Assembly: GCA_036660495.1 (NCBI GenBank)
Contig: JAVXAN010000010.1
Span: 1-24,967, forward strand
DNA from: JAVXAN01 sp036660495
Lineage (GTDB): Bacteria; Bacillota_I; Bacilli_A; RF39; UBA660
Reading direction: 5' to 3'
Length of the DNA: 24,967 nucleotides
A program made the translations under genes and the position numbers. The notes under the pieces were generated by a model. That model was not told the DNA's origin, ran no database searches, and was given only the letters and a program-made list of their open reading frames with translations. Below, one piece after another: positions 23,388 through 24,967 of the stretch; the first letter of the stretch is position 1, and every line of letters starts with the position of its first letter.

Positions 23388-24434
23388 ATGGATAATGAAA
23401 GTCAAATACATAAACGTCGCATAAGGTATCAGGGAACCCATCCCAAAAATTATAAAGAGAAATATAAGGAACTTCAACCAGAAAAATATGGTGATACTAT
23501 ATTAAAAGTCATAAAAAAAGGAAATACTCCTGCTGGAATGCACATTCCAATATGCGTAAAAGAAATTATGGAAGTATTAAAAATCAAACCTGGTCAAATC
23601 GGTCTAGATGCCACTTTAGGATATGGTGGTCATACTGAAGAAATTTTAAAACGTTTAGATTCAAAAGGCCATTTATATGCATTAGATGTGGATTCTATTG
23701 AAATAGTAAAAACAAAACAACGTTTAGAAAACTTAGGATATAAAGAAAGCATATTTACTGCCTTCCATTTAAACTTTTCTAACGTTGAGCAAATTATATC
23801 AGAAACAGGCTTATTTAATTTTGTGATTGCTGATTTAGGAGTTTCTTCTATGCAAATAGATAACCCAGATAGAGGTTTTTCATATAAAAAAGAAGGACCT
23901 TTAGATTTACGACTTGATCCTAATAAAGAAATCACAGCTACTCAAAGGTTAGCAAGCATTACCCAAGAAGAATTACAAGGAATGTTAATAGAAAACTCAG
24001 ATGAACCTTATGCTAAAATTATTTCACAAGCAATTACTTCAGAAATAGAAAAAGGAACAATTATATCAACGACCACTAAGCTTCGTAACATTATTGAAGA
24101 ATCGTTAAATTTTATTCCTAGTGCTCAAAATGACGTTATTAAAAAATCTTGTCAACGAACTTTTCAAGCACTACGAATTGATATTAATGATGAGTTTGAA
24201 GCCCTATATGCCTTTTTAGAAAAATTACCTAATATTTTAGAAAAAGACGCAATAGTTACTATCTTAACTTTTCATTCCGGAGAAGATAGACTCGTTAAAA
24301 AGCATTTTAAACAATTATTTAAAGACGGTATATATAAAGAAATTTCATCAGAAGTTATTAGACCATCAATCGAAGAATGTAATCGTAATCCACGTGCTCA
24401 TTGTGCAAAGTTAAGATGGGCTATTAAAGCATAA
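23388..24434 (+). CDS. RsmH/MraW-like 16S rRNA (cytosine) methyltransferase, extended form
   Basis: A 348-aa SAM-dependent methyltransferase of the RsmH family. Canonical RsmH methylates N4 of C1402 in 16S rRNA. SAM motif I is GLDATLGYGGHTEEIL (about residues 72-87), followed by ALDVD, ADLGVSSMQIDNPDRGFSY (motif IV region), CQRTFQALRI and LTFHSGEDRLVK. The C-terminus has NPRAHCAKLRW in place of the usual NPRSRSAKLR. An N-terminal extension of about 45 residues (RRIRYQGTHPKNYKEKYKEL...) precedes the conserved start THIPVLLKEV-like segment (MHIPICVKEI). The gene stands alone, without mraZ, ftsL or pbp genes, so this is probably the second RsmH paralogue seen in some Firmicutes. Family firm; exact target uncertain. 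Confidence 0.88.
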   Translation: MDNESQIHKRRIRYQGTHPKNYKEKYKELQPEKYGDTILKVIKKGNTPAGMHIPICVKEIMEVLKIKPGQIGLDATLGYGGHTEEILKRLDSKGHLYALDVDSIEIVKTKQRLENLGYKESIFTAFHLNFSNVEQIISETGLFNFVIADLGVSSMQIDNPDRGFSYKKEGPLDLRLDPNKEITATQRLASITQEELQGMLIENSDEPYAKIISQAITSEIEKGTIISTTTKLRNIIEESLNFIPSAQNDVIKKSCQRTFQALRIDINDEFEALYAFLEKLPNILEKDAIVTILTFHSGEDRLVKKHFKQLFKDGIYKEISSEVIRPSIEECNRNPRAHCAKLRWAIKA

Positions 24435-24461
24435 TATTTATTTGCTACTTATCCATCGTTG

Positions 24462-24617
24462 TTAATATATTGGTTTATGATCACTTTCACTAGGACTTTT
24501 ATCATAAAAATCAATTTTAGTGCCAAATCCATACTTATAATCTGATAATTTAACTGTTACCCCCTTTTTTTGCTTTAATATATCAATAAACTAATCAGCT
24601 ACTTTCTGGACATATAA
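24462..24617 (-). pseudogene. Decayed 3' end of an unrecognised gene
   Basis: The minus strand has a 42-codon open stretch (FIDILKQKKG..., ending KPIY) closed by TAA at 24462. It is preceded in frame by TAG at 24591-24593, and that by eight more sense codons (LYVQKVAD) up to a terminator hairpin. No start codon is available. A CAG to TAG change could explain the stop. The residue pattern is protein-like, so this looks like a remnant. The plus strand here, 24435-24610, shows no gene and no clear terminator for the RsmH-like gene. Confidence 0.4.
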
Positions 24618-24643
24618 AAAAGGTTAACCGAAATTAACCTTTT
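24617..24643 (-). terminator. Terminator of the candidate small RNA
   Basis: AAAAGGTTAA (24618-24627), loop CCGAAA and TTAACCTTTT (24634-24643) on the plus strand. On the minus strand the stem ends in TTTTTT. Confidence 0.8.
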
Positions 24644-24742
24644 CATATATTCAAGTCGATTAGTTCGACTAATTTTCTTATGGTGCGGTTGAGAAAGTTA
24701 TCTACAACTTTTCAAAGGGAATTGATTTCACAATCAATCACT
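24617..24742 (-). ncRNA. Candidate structured small RNA
   Basis: A minus-strand unit with promoter, four hairpins and terminator but no ORF. In transcript order: ATTGATT-GTGA-AATCAAT (24721-24738); TTGA/TCAA plus AAAGTT/AACTTT with one bulge (24689-24715); then AGTCGA/TCGACT (24654-24659 with 24665-24670), which excludes ATTAGT/ACTAAT (24659-24664 with 24668-24673); last the terminator. It does not match 6S, SRP, RNase P, tmRNA, T-box or a tracrRNA nexus as I know them. Confidence 0.45.
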
Positions 24743-24748
24743 ACATAT

Positions 24749-24777
24749 AGTATAAACTATATTTTAATAAATATAAA
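24749..24777 (-). promoter_or_regulatory. Promoter of the candidate small RNA
   Basis: On the minus strand TTTATA (plus 24772-24777), a 17-base spacer and TATACT (plus 24749-24754) predict a start near 24742. Surrounding DNA is extremely AT-rich, so chance matches are likely. Confidence 0.45.
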
Positions 24778-24787
24778 ATTTTTTTGC

Positions 24788-24967
24788 TTATATATTAAAC
24801 AAATTTTTAATTCCTAGTACACCATCATAATAATTATCCATAATCTCTATGCATAAATTCATTTTATCAATGTCAATAAAATTATTTGAGGCATATTCAT
24901 TAATTACTTGTTTAAATAGAGCGTCATAATAAAATGTTATTGAACCATATTTTGAATATACTAATAC
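24788..24967 (-). CDS. Partial CDS, C-terminal 59 residues, running off the window
   Basis: The minus strand is open from the window edge to TAA at 24788-24790, with protein-like composition (VLVYSKYGSITFYYDAL..., ending LGIKNLFNI). The start lies beyond the window. The tail looks helical and soluble with one Cys; no family is recognised. It ends 46 bases before the predicted start of the candidate small RNA, in the same orientation. Confidence 0.5.
   Translation of the reverse strand, partial: VLVYSKYGSITFYYDALFKQVINEYASNNFIDIDKMNLCIEIMDNYYDGVLGIKNLFNI

Noticed and set aside
24617..24742. tracrRNA of a type II CRISPR locus
   Set aside because: No repeat array, no Cas gene in the window and no AAGGCTAGTCCGTTATC-like nexus; only the general multi-hairpin shape matches.

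Overview
The window is about 25 kb of very AT-rich DNA with tightly packed short operons, canonical GGAGG-type ribosome binding sites and many perfect hairpin-plus-T-run terminators. It holds pyruvate formate-lyase with its activase, a rubrerythrin and CotJ-type spore-coat proteins. This suggests an anaerobic, probably spore-forming, low-GC Bacillota, perhaps a Bacilli lineage close to the Mollicutes or Erysipelotrichia; the lineage is inference. All 22 protein genes whose stop is visible end in TAA (19) or TAG (3). None ends in TGA, and tryptophan is encoded by TGG.

Layout. 96-3354 (minus): a HerA-type ATPase interrupted by a 100-N assembly gap, a membrane-anchored thioredoxin-fold-like protein without CxxC, and rubrerythrin. 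3530-6471 (plus): pflB and pflA, overlapping by one base, behind a clear promoter. 6484-8524 (minus): a PD-(D/E)XK-like protein, an unknown 141-aa protein and a ZIP metal transporter. 8682-10115 (plus): prolyl-tRNA synthetase, sharing a terminator with the convergent cotJ operon, in which cotJA and cotJB are fused (10137-11167, minus). 11304-11377: tRNA-Gly(TCC) with its own promoter and terminator, followed by about 500 bp of small or broken ORFs. 11946-12584: a DedA-family protein. 12696-18898 (minus): a three-gene operon of a membrane-embedded XRE-type regulator and two different MacB/BceAB-like ABC proteins, each an ATPase fused to an FtsX-type permease. 19049-21772 (minus): inorganic pyrophosphatase and Tex. 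21854-23176 (minus): small membrane or unknown proteins and tRNA-Lys(CTT). 23388-24434 (plus): an RsmH-like methyltransferase with an N-terminal extension. 24435-24967: a decayed gene end, a candidate structured small RNA with promoter and terminator, and the 3' end of an unknown gene running off the window.

The two most system-like regions are the XRE/ABC operon and the 24617-24742 RNA. The regulator gene's promoter carries two identical 11-bp direct repeats 43 bp apart, one between -35 and -10 and the other just downstream of the start of transcription. This fits an autoregulated one-component membrane sensor controlling a heterodimeric extrusion pump. The RNA candidate has four hairpins, two of its stems are mutually exclusive, and it matches no RNA family I recognise. 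The remainder is ordinary housekeeping and anaerobic metabolism.
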